Shown: positions 16,424 to 23,792 of the stretch, one piece after another
Layout of the letters: every line of letters begins with the position of its first letter
How positions within the stretch are numbered: position 1 is the first letter of the stretch
NCBI RefSeq assembly: GCF_027587375.1
Contig: NZ_JAMXIC010000028.1
Coordinates: 1 to 62,706 of the forward strand
DNA from: Arthrobacter sp. B2a2-09
GTDB lineage: Bacteria; Actinomycetota; Actinomycetes; Actinomycetales; Micrococcaceae
Direction of reading: 5' to 3'
DNA: 62,706 bases
Program-made: the position numbers and the translations under genes
The notes under the pieces: model-generated
Seen by the model: only the letters and a program-made list of their open reading frames with translations
Databases searched by the model: none
What the model was told of the DNA's origin: nothing

Positions 16424-17449
16424 TCAGCCAGTCGTGCGGCGCGCTCGACTCGGCTGTACCCGCGGCGGCTCGCCCGGCATCTTTGGGTAGTCAGGCGGGA
16501 ACGGCATCTCCCCGAGCCCCGCGCCGACGTCGCGTTCCCACCATTGAAGCAGGATGTCGATCTTCCCCGCTTTGGAATTCATGTCACTCCACGGATCGCC
16601 AACGGCTTTCAACCTGCCGGGCACGGTGAGGATGGTGAAGTTCCTTGGATCCGCCGATTCGAGTTCGTCCCATGTGATGGGACACGAGACGGAAGCATGT
16701 GCGAGCGCCCTCGGGCTGTAGGCGCCGGCTATGGTCCGGTCACGGTTGGCTTGGTTGAAATCGACGAACACCCGTTCACCCCGTTCTTCCTTCCACCAGG
16801 CCGTGGTGACTCTGTCCGGCATTCGGCGCTCGAGCTCCCGGGCGCCGGCAATCACGGCATGCCGTACGTCCAGGAACTCATGCGAGGGCTCGATCGGGGC
16901 ATAGACGTGGAGCCCACGGTTTCCGGAAGTCTTGATGAATGTAGTCAGCCCGGCCTCCGAGAGAACGTCTTTCAGCTCAAGGGCAGCGCGAATCGCGTCG
17001 TCGAAATCTGTTCCGGGCTGCGGGTCCAAGTCAATCCGCAGTTGGTCAGGGTTGTCCGTGTTTTCGACCCGTGAGGGCCATGGGTGAAAGACCACCGTGT
17101 TCATTTGGACGGCCCACACGGCAGCAGCTGGTTCATCGAGCACCAATTGGGGATGCGAGCGCGCACTCGGATAGACAACCTTCACGGATCGGATGAAGTC
17201 CGGTGTCCCTTTGGGCGGATTCTTGGAGAAGAACTGTTCGCCGTCGATGTTGCCCGAAAAGCGCTGCAGCGAGACCGGCCGGTCTCCGTTTGCAGAGATG
17301 AATGCTTCTCCGACATCAACGAAGTACCGCGCGAGATCCAGCTTGGTCAGGCCCAGCTCCGGCCAAAGGACCCGGCTAGGACTGGAGATCCGTATTTCTC
17401 GGGGACCGTTCGGTCCGTCAACGGTGAGAGTTGTTGCTTCGGTAGCCAT
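16424..17449 (-). CDS. Stand-alone LigD-type polymerase/primase domain protein
   Basis: 341 residues matching the archaeo-eukaryotic-primase-like polymerase domain (PolDom) of LigD. It opens with RVLWPELGLTKLDLARYF and has QRFSGNIDGEQFFSKNPPKG, the metal-binding RIDLDPQPGTDFDD, TSGNRGLHVYAPI, and FVDFNQANRDRTIAGAYSPR. In NHEJ this domain extends and fills ends with ribonucleotides and works with Ku and a ligase. Neither the ligase nor nuclease domain is fused here, and no ku or ligD gene lies in the window. It is flanked by unrelated genes, so partners must be encoded elsewhere. Confidence 0.9.
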   Translation of the reverse strand: MATEATTLTVDGPNGPREIRISSPSRVLWPELGLTKLDLARYFVDVGEAFISANGDRPVSLQRFSGNIDGEQFFSKNPPKGTPDFIRSVKVVYPSARSHPQLVLDEPAAAVWAVQMNTVVFHPWPSRVENTDNPDQLRIDLDPQPGTDFDDAIRAALELKDVLSEAGLTTFIKTSGNRGLHVYAPIEPSHEFLDVRHAVIAGARELERRMPDRVTTAWWKEERGERVFVDFNQANRDRTIAGAYSPRALAHASVSCPITWDELESADPRNFTILTVPGRLKAVGDPWSDMNSKAGKIDILLQWWERDVGAGLGEMPFPPDYPKMPGEPPRVQPSRARRTTG

Positions 17450-17496
17450 GGGGTCAAGCTACTCCGGCGTTGCCCCCGGTGTCAGCACCATCCAGT

Positions 17497-17525
17497 AGCG
17501 GGAGGGCCGAATCGACCCTCCCGCT
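17497..17525 (-). terminator. Hairpin after the 172-aa secreted protein gene
   Basis: Perfect 10-bp arms AGCGGGAGGG / CCCTCCCGCT with a nine-base loop lie between the stop of the gene at 17568 and the start of the LigD-type gene. No U tract follows, so it is a weak or factor-assisted terminator. Confidence 0.55.
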
Positions 17526-17567
17526 AAGGGATGCGGGCGCCGGAGCCAGCCTTCTGGCGGGGAACCC

Positions 17568-18086
17568 CTAGCGCTTATCGGCGTCCGAGTTGCCCTCAGC
17601 GTGGGCACGGTCCGGCTTGTGCTGGTCCTCGCCCTTGGACTCGTGGTCCGCCTTGCTGTGGCCAGCGTCGTCGTCCTTGGCTTCCTTCATTCCGTTGTCG
17701 TCACGATCAGCGGGCTGAACCGCCGGGGTTTCGGACGAAGGTGATGCCTCGGTAGGAATGTGTGCTGGTGAACTCGGAGCGGGCGCCGGGGCGCTGGGCT
17801 CCTGCTCAGCTGGCTCCTCAGTTGCGCGAGCCGACGACGATGGACCCGAGGGCTCCGTCTCGGGAGCCTTCGCAGGAGGCACCGCCGTCGTCCGGGGAAC
17901 TGTTGTCGTCGGGGAGACCGGAGCCGCCGACGGCGACGGGCTGCCGGATGCGGTGGACGCAGGGGCCGGCACTTCCGTGGTGGTGATGCTGGTAAAGGCG
18001 GCGGCGCCGCCTCCTGCTGCGATGGCGCCCGCCGTGATCATGGTGATCACGGCTTTACTGGCTGCAAGGCTGGTCAGAATAGGCAT
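17568..18086 (-). CDS. Secreted or membrane-anchored Pro/Ser/Thr-rich protein (172 aa)
   Basis: The N-terminus has a basic start then a hydrophobic run (AVITMITAGAIAAGGGAAAF), a signal peptide or anchor. A long low-complexity Pro/Ser/Thr/Ala/Glu linker fills about residues 35-125, and the C-terminus is highly charged with Asp/Lys/His. No enzymatic domain. GGAGG lies upstream of the ATG at 18086. It probably spans the cell wall or is released. It is divergent from the Ser/Thr kinase, whose own extracellular tail is similarly Pro/Thr-rich. Function unknown. Confidence 0.65.
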   Translation of the reverse strand: MPILTSLAASKAVITMITAGAIAAGGGAAAFTSITTTEVPAPASTASGSPSPSAAPVSPTTTVPRTTAVPPAKAPETEPSGPSSSARATEEPAEQEPSAPAPAPSSPAHIPTEASPSSETPAVQPADRDDNGMKEAKDDDAGHSKADHESKGEDQHKPDRAHAEGNSDADKR

Positions 18087-18394
18087 TGGAGACCTCCGGA
18101 ATTCTCTTCTTGATTGCTCATTGGATATTTCACGGACTGGGTTGCGGTTGCCTCACCGCGCGTTCCGGTAGTCGGAACTCCCGCAGCCAACGTAGGCACA
18201 TAAGCGGCCGGATTTCAGCCCTTCGGACGGCGGATCGAGCCTTTGTTAACCTGCTGTTCACCTTGCGGGAGAACTTTCGGCGGATCCGTAACTTTCCCTC
18301 TGCGCGGGACGATTACCCCAGAGGGGACGAATGTCCATGGCCGTGCAAGGGGGCCTAGACTGTACGGGCTCCGTCGGTTCGAAGAAAGCGAGGC
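18087..18394. other. Divergent intergenic region before the kinase gene
   Basis: 308 bp between the secreted protein and the kinase gene. The only clear structure is a tandem GTTAACC/GTTCACC repeat described separately. No further reading frame or hairpin is convincing. Confidence 0.4.
18245..18266 (+). promoter_or_regulatory. Candidate PHO box (PhoP direct repeat)
   Basis: GTTAACCTGCT (18245-18255) is followed directly by GTTCACCTTGC (18256-18266). These are two 11-base direct-repeat units with the GTTmACC core described for PhoP boxes in Streptomyces. It lies about 130 bp upstream of the kinase start and 160 bp upstream of the divergent secreted-protein start. Phosphate control of either is an inference from the motif alone. 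Confidence 0.45.
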
Positions 18395-19705
18395 GTGACC
18401 GTGCCGGATGATCCCGTCACTGGAGACAGCGGTGCTCTTGTAGCAGGTCGATACAGGCTGGGAACCCTGATTGGCCGCGGCGCGACGGCGTCGGTGTACC
18501 GGGCCCAGGATGAGAGGCTAGGCCGCGACGTGGCGCTGAAACTCTTTGCTCCCCTGCTGGGAGGTCCCGATGGGCTTGCCCGGCATGAAAACGAGATGCG
18601 GCTCCTGGCGACATTCAACCATCCCTCGCTCGTGACTCTCTTCGACGCCGGCACTGACCACCGGGACCCGGAGCGTCCCCGGACATTCCTCACCATGGAA
18701 CTGATTCACGGACCGGACCTGCATGCCAGATTGCGGGGCCGTCCGCTGGAGACCCAGGACGTAGCCCACATCGGAGAAGGTCTGGCTTCGGCCCTGGGGT
18801 ATGTGCACGGGCGCGGGATCATCCACCGCGATATCAAACCTGCGAATGTCCTCCTGGCTGATGCTCCCGTAGGGTCCCCCATCCGGCCCAAACTCACGGA
18901 CTTCGGAATCGCCCGCATCATCGAGGGAACGCGCCTGACCGCAACAGGCACCATGGTAGGAACCGCCGCGTACCTCAGCCCGGAACAGGCCACCGGCTCT
19001 GCGCTCGGACCGGCTAGCGATATCTACTCCCTTGGACTTCTCCTCCTCGAATGCCTGACCGGAAAGCTCGAGTACCCGGGAACCAGTGTGGAGTCGGCCG
19101 TTGCGAGGCTCCACCGGCCACCCCGTGTGCCGGAGGCCCTTGGGACGCGGTGGATTGAGCTCCTCACCGCCATGACATCGACTCAGCCTTCTGGACGGCC
19201 TGGCGCACTAGAGGTTGAGCAAACACTCCGGAGTGCCTTCAGTTCCGGCGTCCCAGCGGCGACGCCCGTTGGCGCCAACGGAGCCACGCAGACCCTTCCC
19301 CGCATGCCCGACCGCCCGCCCCGCACAGCCAAGGCAACCATCCAGATGCGGGTGCAGCCCGCGGCAATGGCGAGCGAAAGCGCGGGCGATGGCTCCGTCG
19401 TCGTGACGCCCGCACGAAACAGGCGCCAACGGCGAGGGAAACCGCTAAGCCGCGCGCGCAGATCGGCATGGGCTGTCGGGGCCGCACTTCTTACCACCGC
19501 CCTCGTGGTCATTGGTGTGAGCGCCTTCCAGCCGCCTGCTCCCGCCGCCCCGGACCCGTCCGTCTCGGCAACTCCCACCCCCACGCCCAGCACCCCTACG
19601 CCAACGCCCTCAGCGAGCGTTGAGCCATCGACGCCGGTTGCGCCGGTTCCTGTGGCCCCGGCCCCGGGGCGCCACAAGGGCAGCGGCAAAGGTAACGGCG
19701 GTTAG
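18395..19705 (+). CDS. Membrane-anchored serine/threonine protein kinase (PknB family)
   Basis: 436 residues. An N-terminal Hanks-type kinase domain (about 20-280) has the glycine loop IGRGATASVY, VALKLF lysine, HRDIKPANVLL catalytic loop, DFG in LTDFGIAR, and SPEQ in the activation segment, so it should be active. A linker leads to one membrane helix (357-378, SAWAVGAALLTTALVVIGVS), then a 58-residue Pro/Thr/Ser extracellular tail with no PASTA or sensor domain. The start is GTG at 18395; a second GTG two codons later is possible. There is no cognate phosphatase beside it. A PHO-box-like repeat lies upstream. Confidence 0.93.
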   Translation: MTVPDDPVTGDSGALVAGRYRLGTLIGRGATASVYRAQDERLGRDVALKLFAPLLGGPDGLARHENEMRLLATFNHPSLVTLFDAGTDHRDPERPRTFLTMELIHGPDLHARLRGRPLETQDVAHIGEGLASALGYVHGRGIIHRDIKPANVLLADAPVGSPIRPKLTDFGIARIIEGTRLTATGTMVGTAAYLSPEQATGSALGPASDIYSLGLLLLECLTGKLEYPGTSVESAVARLHRPPRVPEALGTRWIELLTAMTSTQPSGRPGALEVEQTLRSAFSSGVPAATPVGANGATQTLPRMPDRPPRTAKATIQMRVQPAAMASESAGDGSVVVTPARNRRQRRGKPLSRARRSAWAVGAALLTTALVVIGVSAFQPPAPAAPDPSVSATPTPTPSTPTPTPSASVEPSTPVAPVPVAPAPGRHKGSGKGNGG

Positions 19706-19731
19706 GAACCGGTGCCTGAGCTGAGGACGGA

Positions 19732-19956
19732 CTAGCTTGCCGGGTCGTACATGAACTCGCGGAGCTCCTGCGGGCAACGGCAGGCCACCGCGATCTTCCT
19801 CGCCCACTCGACCGCGTCCCCGCGCGTCGGCAGTTCCAGCACCGTGAACCCACCCTTGAGTTCGGAGCCCGGATAGATATCGGTGCTCACCGAGCCGTCG
19901 GCGGAAACCAGCACGGGATCGGTTTCCTCCTAGATCCCGCCGCCGAAGACGTAGCC
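19732..19956 (-). pseudogene. YciI/YCII-domain protein remnant
   Basis: Reading the minus strand from about 19956 gives GYVFGGGI, then a stop codon (TAG, 19930-19932), then a continuous stretch ending VLELPTRGDAVEWARKIAVACRCPQELREFMYDPAS. That ending is typical of YCII-domain proteins. The family's DGPF-type motif is altered to TDIYPGSE, the N-terminal half is missing, and an internal stop interrupts the conserved part. A GTG at 19914 could still start a 60-residue fragment, but the gene looks decayed. It lies between the kinase and DUF6458 genes. Confidence 0.7.
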
Positions 19957-19998
19957 TCGATGGTCCCCCGCGGGCGGGCCGGACGGCAACGACTGTTG

Positions 19999-20256
19999 CT
20001 AGATTCCGCCGTCGCGGCTGTCCCGGGTCACGATGCGGTCCCCCGTGACCGGGTCTACTGTGGCGCGGCTTTCGCTGATTCGACGGGTCCGGCGCGGGCC
20101 GAACACGAAGAGGGAGACGATCAAGCCGATGACGCCGACGACCATGAGGATGTAGCCGACCATATGGAGGTCGATGAATGACACGACATCTCCGGGGATG
20201 GCGAAGGCCAGAATGGCGCCGATGGCGATAAGGAAGATGGATGATCCGATACCCAC
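19999..20256 (-). CDS. DUF6458-family small membrane protein (85 aa)
   Basis: Starts at GTG 20256 with a near-perfect CAGGAGG upstream. The product has two membrane helices, IGSSIFLIAIGAILAFAI (about 3-20) and HMVGYILMVVGVIGLIVSLFVF (about 28-49). A basic stretch (GPRRTRR) and a polar C-terminal tail with a duplicated RxxxDPVTGDRIVTRD-like pattern follow. This matches DUF6458, widespread in Arthrobacter and of unknown function. The motif TAAGCTTACTT lies 48 bp upstream. Confidence 0.82.
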   Translation of the reverse strand: MGIGSSIFLIAIGAILAFAIPGDVVSFIDLHMVGYILMVVGVIGLIVSLFVFGPRRTRRISESRATVDPVTGDRIVTRDSRDGGI

Positions 20257-20303
20257 TGCTGTACCTCCTGCTGAACCGCGGTCCCGGCGGTGGCGGGTAA
20301 TAC

Positions 20304-20314
20304 TAAGCTTACTT
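20304..20314. promoter_or_regulatory. TAAGCTTACTT motif, site B
   Basis: Reverse complement of the 11 bases at 11486-11496, here 48 bp upstream of the DUF6458 start. On the minus strand it reads AAGTAAGCTTAGTATT. Both copies precede small membrane protein genes at similar distance (37 and 48 bp). Confidence 0.45.
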
Positions 20315-20490
20315 GGTATCGCCAAAATTACACGCCAGGACTCCATCCGGCAACCACATGCAGCGGATCGGGCATCGGCGCGGCACGGCACGGCACGGCA
20401 GAGAAAAACGCTAAGGGTGCTTTGCGTTTTTGGTAACCTCCGGGTACGGTCCGTTAAGGACCACGTGTCTCTATTGGGGGAGGTCAGCGA

Positions 20491-20814
20491 ATGGCAGGCA
20501 AGTTTGAACTTTTTGTCGATGGCCGGGACCGGTATAGGTTCCGGTTGAAGGCCGCGGACGGGACTGTCATGGCAGTCTCCAAGGATTTTGATACCAAGCG
20601 TGCCGCAGTGGTGGGAATCCGCGAAGTGCGGGCATGCGCGGGAATGGGACTGATCACAGACCTATGCCCAAGCCAGCCGGCAGCATCCGGACCGCCGGAA
20701 ATCTCACCGCCAGCCCTGGCCAGCGCGGGGCCACTCCGGGTCCGGAATTGGCTGGGCCGAACCTTGATCGTGCGTAGGCGCGGCCGCAAGCGCTGGCTGA
20801 ATCTGGTCAAATAG
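20491..20814 (+). CDS. YegP/DUF1508-family protein, paralogue 2
   Basis: 107 residues. The first 60 align closely with the gene at 15923: MAGKFELFVDGRDRYRFRLKAADGTVMAVS, KRAAVVGIREVRACAGMGLITDLCPS. The C-terminal 45 residues differ and end in a strongly basic segment (VRRRGRKRWLNLVK), which might contact nucleic acid or membrane. GGGGGAGG lies upstream of the ATG. A good intrinsic terminator follows at 20846. Function unknown. Confidence 0.78.
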   Translation: MAGKFELFVDGRDRYRFRLKAADGTVMAVSKDFDTKRAAVVGIREVRACAGMGLITDLCPSQPAASGPPEISPPALASAGPLRVRNWLGRTLIVRRRGRKRWLNLVK

Positions 20815-20845
20815 CGCCGAATTACAGAAGTCGAACCGCGGAAAA

Positions 20846-20870
20846 GGCCGGGACTCACTGAGTCCCGGCC
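20846..20870 (+). terminator. Intrinsic terminator after the second YegP gene
   Basis: 11-bp perfect arms GGCCGGGACTC / GAGTCCCGGCC around ACT, followed by TTTGTCTGTTT. It also lies between convergent genes and may serve the ppm1 side. Confidence 0.85.
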
Positions 20871-20902
20871 TTTGTCTGTTTGGCCTACTTTGAAACTGTG
20901 GC

Positions 20903-21646
20903 CTACTTTGAGACCTGGGTCTTCTTTCCGGTCAACGCGGCCCAACGGGAAGCCAGCCCCCACTTGGTGACGTTGATCATGGCCTCAACAACAATGTTGC
21001 CGCTCATCTTGGAGGCCCCGAGCTCGCGCTCCACGAAGGTGATGGGGCGTTCGACGATCTTCAGGCCAAGCTTGGCGACCCGCCACGCCAGGTCCACCTG
21101 GAAGCCGTAGCCAACCGATTCGACCTGGTCCAGCTTGAGCGCCTCAAGGGTGCTACGGCGGAACGCACGGTAGCCTCCGGTGATGTCTTTGATCTTCAAG
21201 CCGAGCATGAGCCGGGCATAAGTGCTGCCCGTGCGTGAAATCGCTTGGCGGTAGAGCGGCCAGTTCACCGTGCCCCCGCCCGGAACCCAGCGTGAGCCCA
21301 TGGCGAGGTCGGCGCCGTCGTTGATCGCATCCAGCAGCAACGGCAGTTGCTCGGGCTGGTGCGAACCATCAGCGTCCATCTCAACGAGGACGTCGTAGCC
21401 GGCGGCCATACCCCACTTGAATCCGGCAATGTACGCGGCCCCGAGGCCTTCCTTGCCCTTGCGGTGCAGGACATGGACCTGGCTGTCCTCGGCGGCGATG
21501 CTGTCGGCGAGCTGTCCCGTGCCGTCAGGGCTGTTGTCGTCGACAACCAGGACGTCGGAGGCGGGTACAGCCGCGCGCAGCCGTCCGAGGGTCTTGGGTA
21601 GCGATTCCAGCTCGTTGTACGTGGGGATGATCGTCAGGACACGCAA
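20903..21646 (-). CDS. ppm1: Polyprenol monophosphomannose synthase (GT2 family)
   Basis: 247 residues of the DPM1/Ppm1 catalytic type: IIPTYNELESLP at the N-terminus, VVDDNSPDGTG, the DAD metal site in VEMDADGSHQPEQLP, and DITGGYRAFRR. It transfers mannose from GDP-mannose to polyprenyl phosphate on the cytoplasmic face. The product feeds lipomannan and protein O-mannosylation. The start is TTG at 21646 with AGGAAAGG seven bases upstream. There is no fused Lnt (acyltransferase) domain as in the long mycobacterial form. Confidence 0.93.
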   Translation of the reverse strand: MRVLTIIPTYNELESLPKTLGRLRAAVPASDVLVVDDNSPDGTGQLADSIAAEDSQVHVLHRKGKEGLGAAYIAGFKWGMAAGYDVLVEMDADGSHQPEQLPLLLDAINDGADLAMGSRWVPGGGTVNWPLYRQAISRTGSTYARLMLGLKIKDITGGYRAFRRSTLEALKLDQVESVGYGFQVDLAWRVAKLGLKIVERPITFVERELGASKMSGNIVVEAMINVTKWGLASRWAALTGKKTQVSK

Positions 21647-22083
21647 GAAGAGGCCTTTCCTTGATGGAGCGGTCAGTGGGCCGGAGCAGCAGCGTGGCTG
21701 GCATTCAGGCGCAACTCTCCATTATAGGACGACAACTTGACGTACCTAGAGCCATCTGTGGCGTCCGCCACACCGGTCGCTCTTGGCCGCGGGCAGGTCC
21801 ACAAGCCCAGGTCCAGTGCCGGCCCGCGTGTTGAAGTCGAGGCCGAACCGTTTTCTGCAGCACAGTGGACCTGCCCACTACGAGTGCCCCGGTCTTGGAA
21901 AACGGGTCCGTTGACTGATTTTGACGACGGAACCGACCGCGGCCAGACCACCAGGTATTCCCTGTGGCAGCCTGTTGACCTCAAATGCTACGGACTTCAC
22001 AAATCCTGTCAAGCGCCGCCTGAGCTGGGGCTTTATTCATACACGCAGGTCAGGGGCCCTCAGGACCAGCAAGCTATCTGCAA
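21647..22083. other. 437-bp intergenic region without a convincing gene
   Basis: No reading frame here has a ribosome site or recognisable sequence. A perfect 12-bp inverted repeat, GGGCAGGTCCAC (21791-21802) and GTGGACCTGCCC (21865-21876), flanks 62 bp. It holds the promoter for the ppm1 gene and the 3' end region of the amidohydrolase gene. Confidence 0.4.
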
Positions 22084-23760
22084 CTATGACCGCAAAGTTT
22101 CACTCGTGAAGATCTCCTGGCCTTCGCGCACGGTCTGCAGGCAAGCGGGATCGCTACCGCTGTCCAGCGCGGGGAGGAGGGGCGTTCGCGCGCGTGGATC
22201 AGTGGACCAGGACTGGACGCGGTCGTCGGCCACTTGCACCATCAGTTCTTCGACTTCCCACACCGCAAAACTTGCAGGGGCGCCGGGGACCAATTGCCCC
22301 ATGAGCGGATTGCGCTCCTTGCTGGCCCGCCAACCGGCCCGGGTGTGTCCCAGGAATGCAGCCCGCGCCGAGATGCGTTGATCCGGATTGCTGTGCTCCA
22401 AGCATGCCCTGACGCTGGACCACGGGCGCAACGGGGTGACCGGGCTATCGCTTCCAAAGCACACCGGCACGCCGGTGGAGTAGTACGAAGCGAACGGGTT
22501 CATGGCCAGGCTTCGCGCCCCCAGGCGCTGCTCGTACAGTTTTCCGGCCCCGCCCCACGCGGCATCGAAAGCGGGCTGCGCGCTCACTGTAATCGAATAC
22601 TTCGCAAGCCTGGCGAGATCGCCGGCATCCGCCATTTCCACGTGCTCTAGGCGATGCGCAGCGGCACGGACCCGCTGCTCCCCCACTTCCGACGCGGCAA
22701 GGTCGAAGGCATCCAGCGCCGTCTTCAGGCCCGCGTCGCCAATGACGTGGAAGCCTGCCTGGATACCGAGCGTCGAACAGGCCGCAATGTGGCGGGCGGC
22801 TTCGTCGACGGACACATAGAGGCTTCCGCGGTGGCCCGGCGCGTCGGCGTAGTCTGCACTGATGGCAGCCGTTCGCGATCCGAGGGAACCATCGATGTTC
22901 AAGTCGCCGGCCAGGCCAAGAACGGGCACGTCCAAGCCTTCAAGGATGGCAGCGGCATGCTCGGCGGATGTGGCCAGTTCGCCCCAATAGGGAAGGATTC
23001 CGGGGACACCTGCCCTACCCCCGTTCCGCGATTCCGAGTTCCACGACGTAGACATCCGAAGGTCTTCCACACTGCAAATGTGCGGGGCCGCCATTTCGGC
23101 CAATGCGACATAGCCGTTGGCCGCAGCCTCGCGAAGGGCCAGTTCCTGGTATCGGCGGCGTTCGGTGTCGGGGAACTGCCTGGCGACCAGCCGCGCGGCG
23201 GTGTGGGCGACCCTTAGGACGTGCGCGGAACCGTCGTACCCGTCAAGGCCGTCCAGGCCCGCGGCGGATGCCAAGGAGGATGAGGCAAGCGCCGAGTGCG
23301 CATCCACGCGCGCCAGGTACACCCTGCGCCCGCCTGCGGCACGGTCGAGCTCCTCTGGCGGCGGCAGCGTCCTTTCCTGCCACACCGACTCATCCCAACC
23401 ATGACCGAGTACGGCGCCGGTCGCGCCAAGATCCCTGGCGGCCAGGGCGACGGCGTCGAGCAGTTCCCGTGCCGAGTGGACACCGGCCAGTTGGAGGGAA
23501 TCGGAAGCAATTCCGGTCTCCGTGAGGTGCATGTGGGAGTCTACGAAACCGGGCGCCAGCAAGGCTCCCCGCAGATCGATGACTTCCATCGAAGAATCGG
23601 CAATCGACGTAGCTGCCTGTTCCGAACCGACCCAGGCAACAGTGTCTCCGTCAACCAGCATTGCGGTCGCGAAGGGATCAGCGGCGGTGTAGACGGAGCC
23701 GTTCCGGTACATTGTGACCTTGCGGGGCCGGGTATCGGCGGGCACGCCTGGATGGGTCAT
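22084..23760 (-). CDS. Amidohydrolase family protein (YtcJ-like)
   Basis: 558 residues of the metal-dependent amidohydrolase superfamily. The N-terminal composite beta domain leads into GFVDSHMHLTETG, with the HxH metal site. Later come HVIGDAGLKTALDAF, HRLEHVEMAD, and the conserved GSDSPVTPLRPW aspartate near the C-terminus. This is the YtcJ-like exoenzyme group, where substrates are mostly unassigned amides or esters. The ATG at 23760 has AAGGAG seven bases upstream; the long upstream reading frame overlaps the helicase gene and is not used. It lies 32 bp downstream of the helicase, likely co-transcribed. Confidence 0.88.
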   Translation of the reverse strand: MTHPGVPADTRPRKVTMYRNGSVYTAADPFATAMLVDGDTVAWVGSEQAATSIADSSMEVIDLRGALLAPGFVDSHMHLTETGIASDSLQLAGVHSARELLDAVALAARDLGATGAVLGHGWDESVWQERTLPPPEELDRAAGGRRVYLARVDAHSALASSSLASAAGLDGLDGYDGSAHVLRVAHTAARLVARQFPDTERRRYQELALREAAANGYVALAEMAAPHICSVEDLRMSTSWNSESRNGGRAGVPGILPYWGELATSAEHAAAILEGLDVPVLGLAGDLNIDGSLGSRTAAISADYADAPGHRGSLYVSVDEAARHIAACSTLGIQAGFHVIGDAGLKTALDAFDLAASEVGEQRVRAAAHRLEHVEMADAGDLARLAKYSITVSAQPAFDAAWGGAGKLYEQRLGARSLAMNPFASYYSTGVPVCFGSDSPVTPLRPWSSVRACLEHSNPDQRISARAAFLGHTRAGWRASKERNPLMGQLVPGAPASFAVWEVEELMVQVADDRVQSWSTDPRARTPLLPALDSGSDPACLQTVREGQEIFTSETLRS

Positions 23761-23792
23761 GGAAATGCTCCTTGCTGGGAATCTGTGGTGGG

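Noticed and set aside
20381..20400. Short tandem repeat CGGCA x4
   Set aside because: Only 20 bases, in an intergenic leader, too short to claim phase variation or a functional repeat array.
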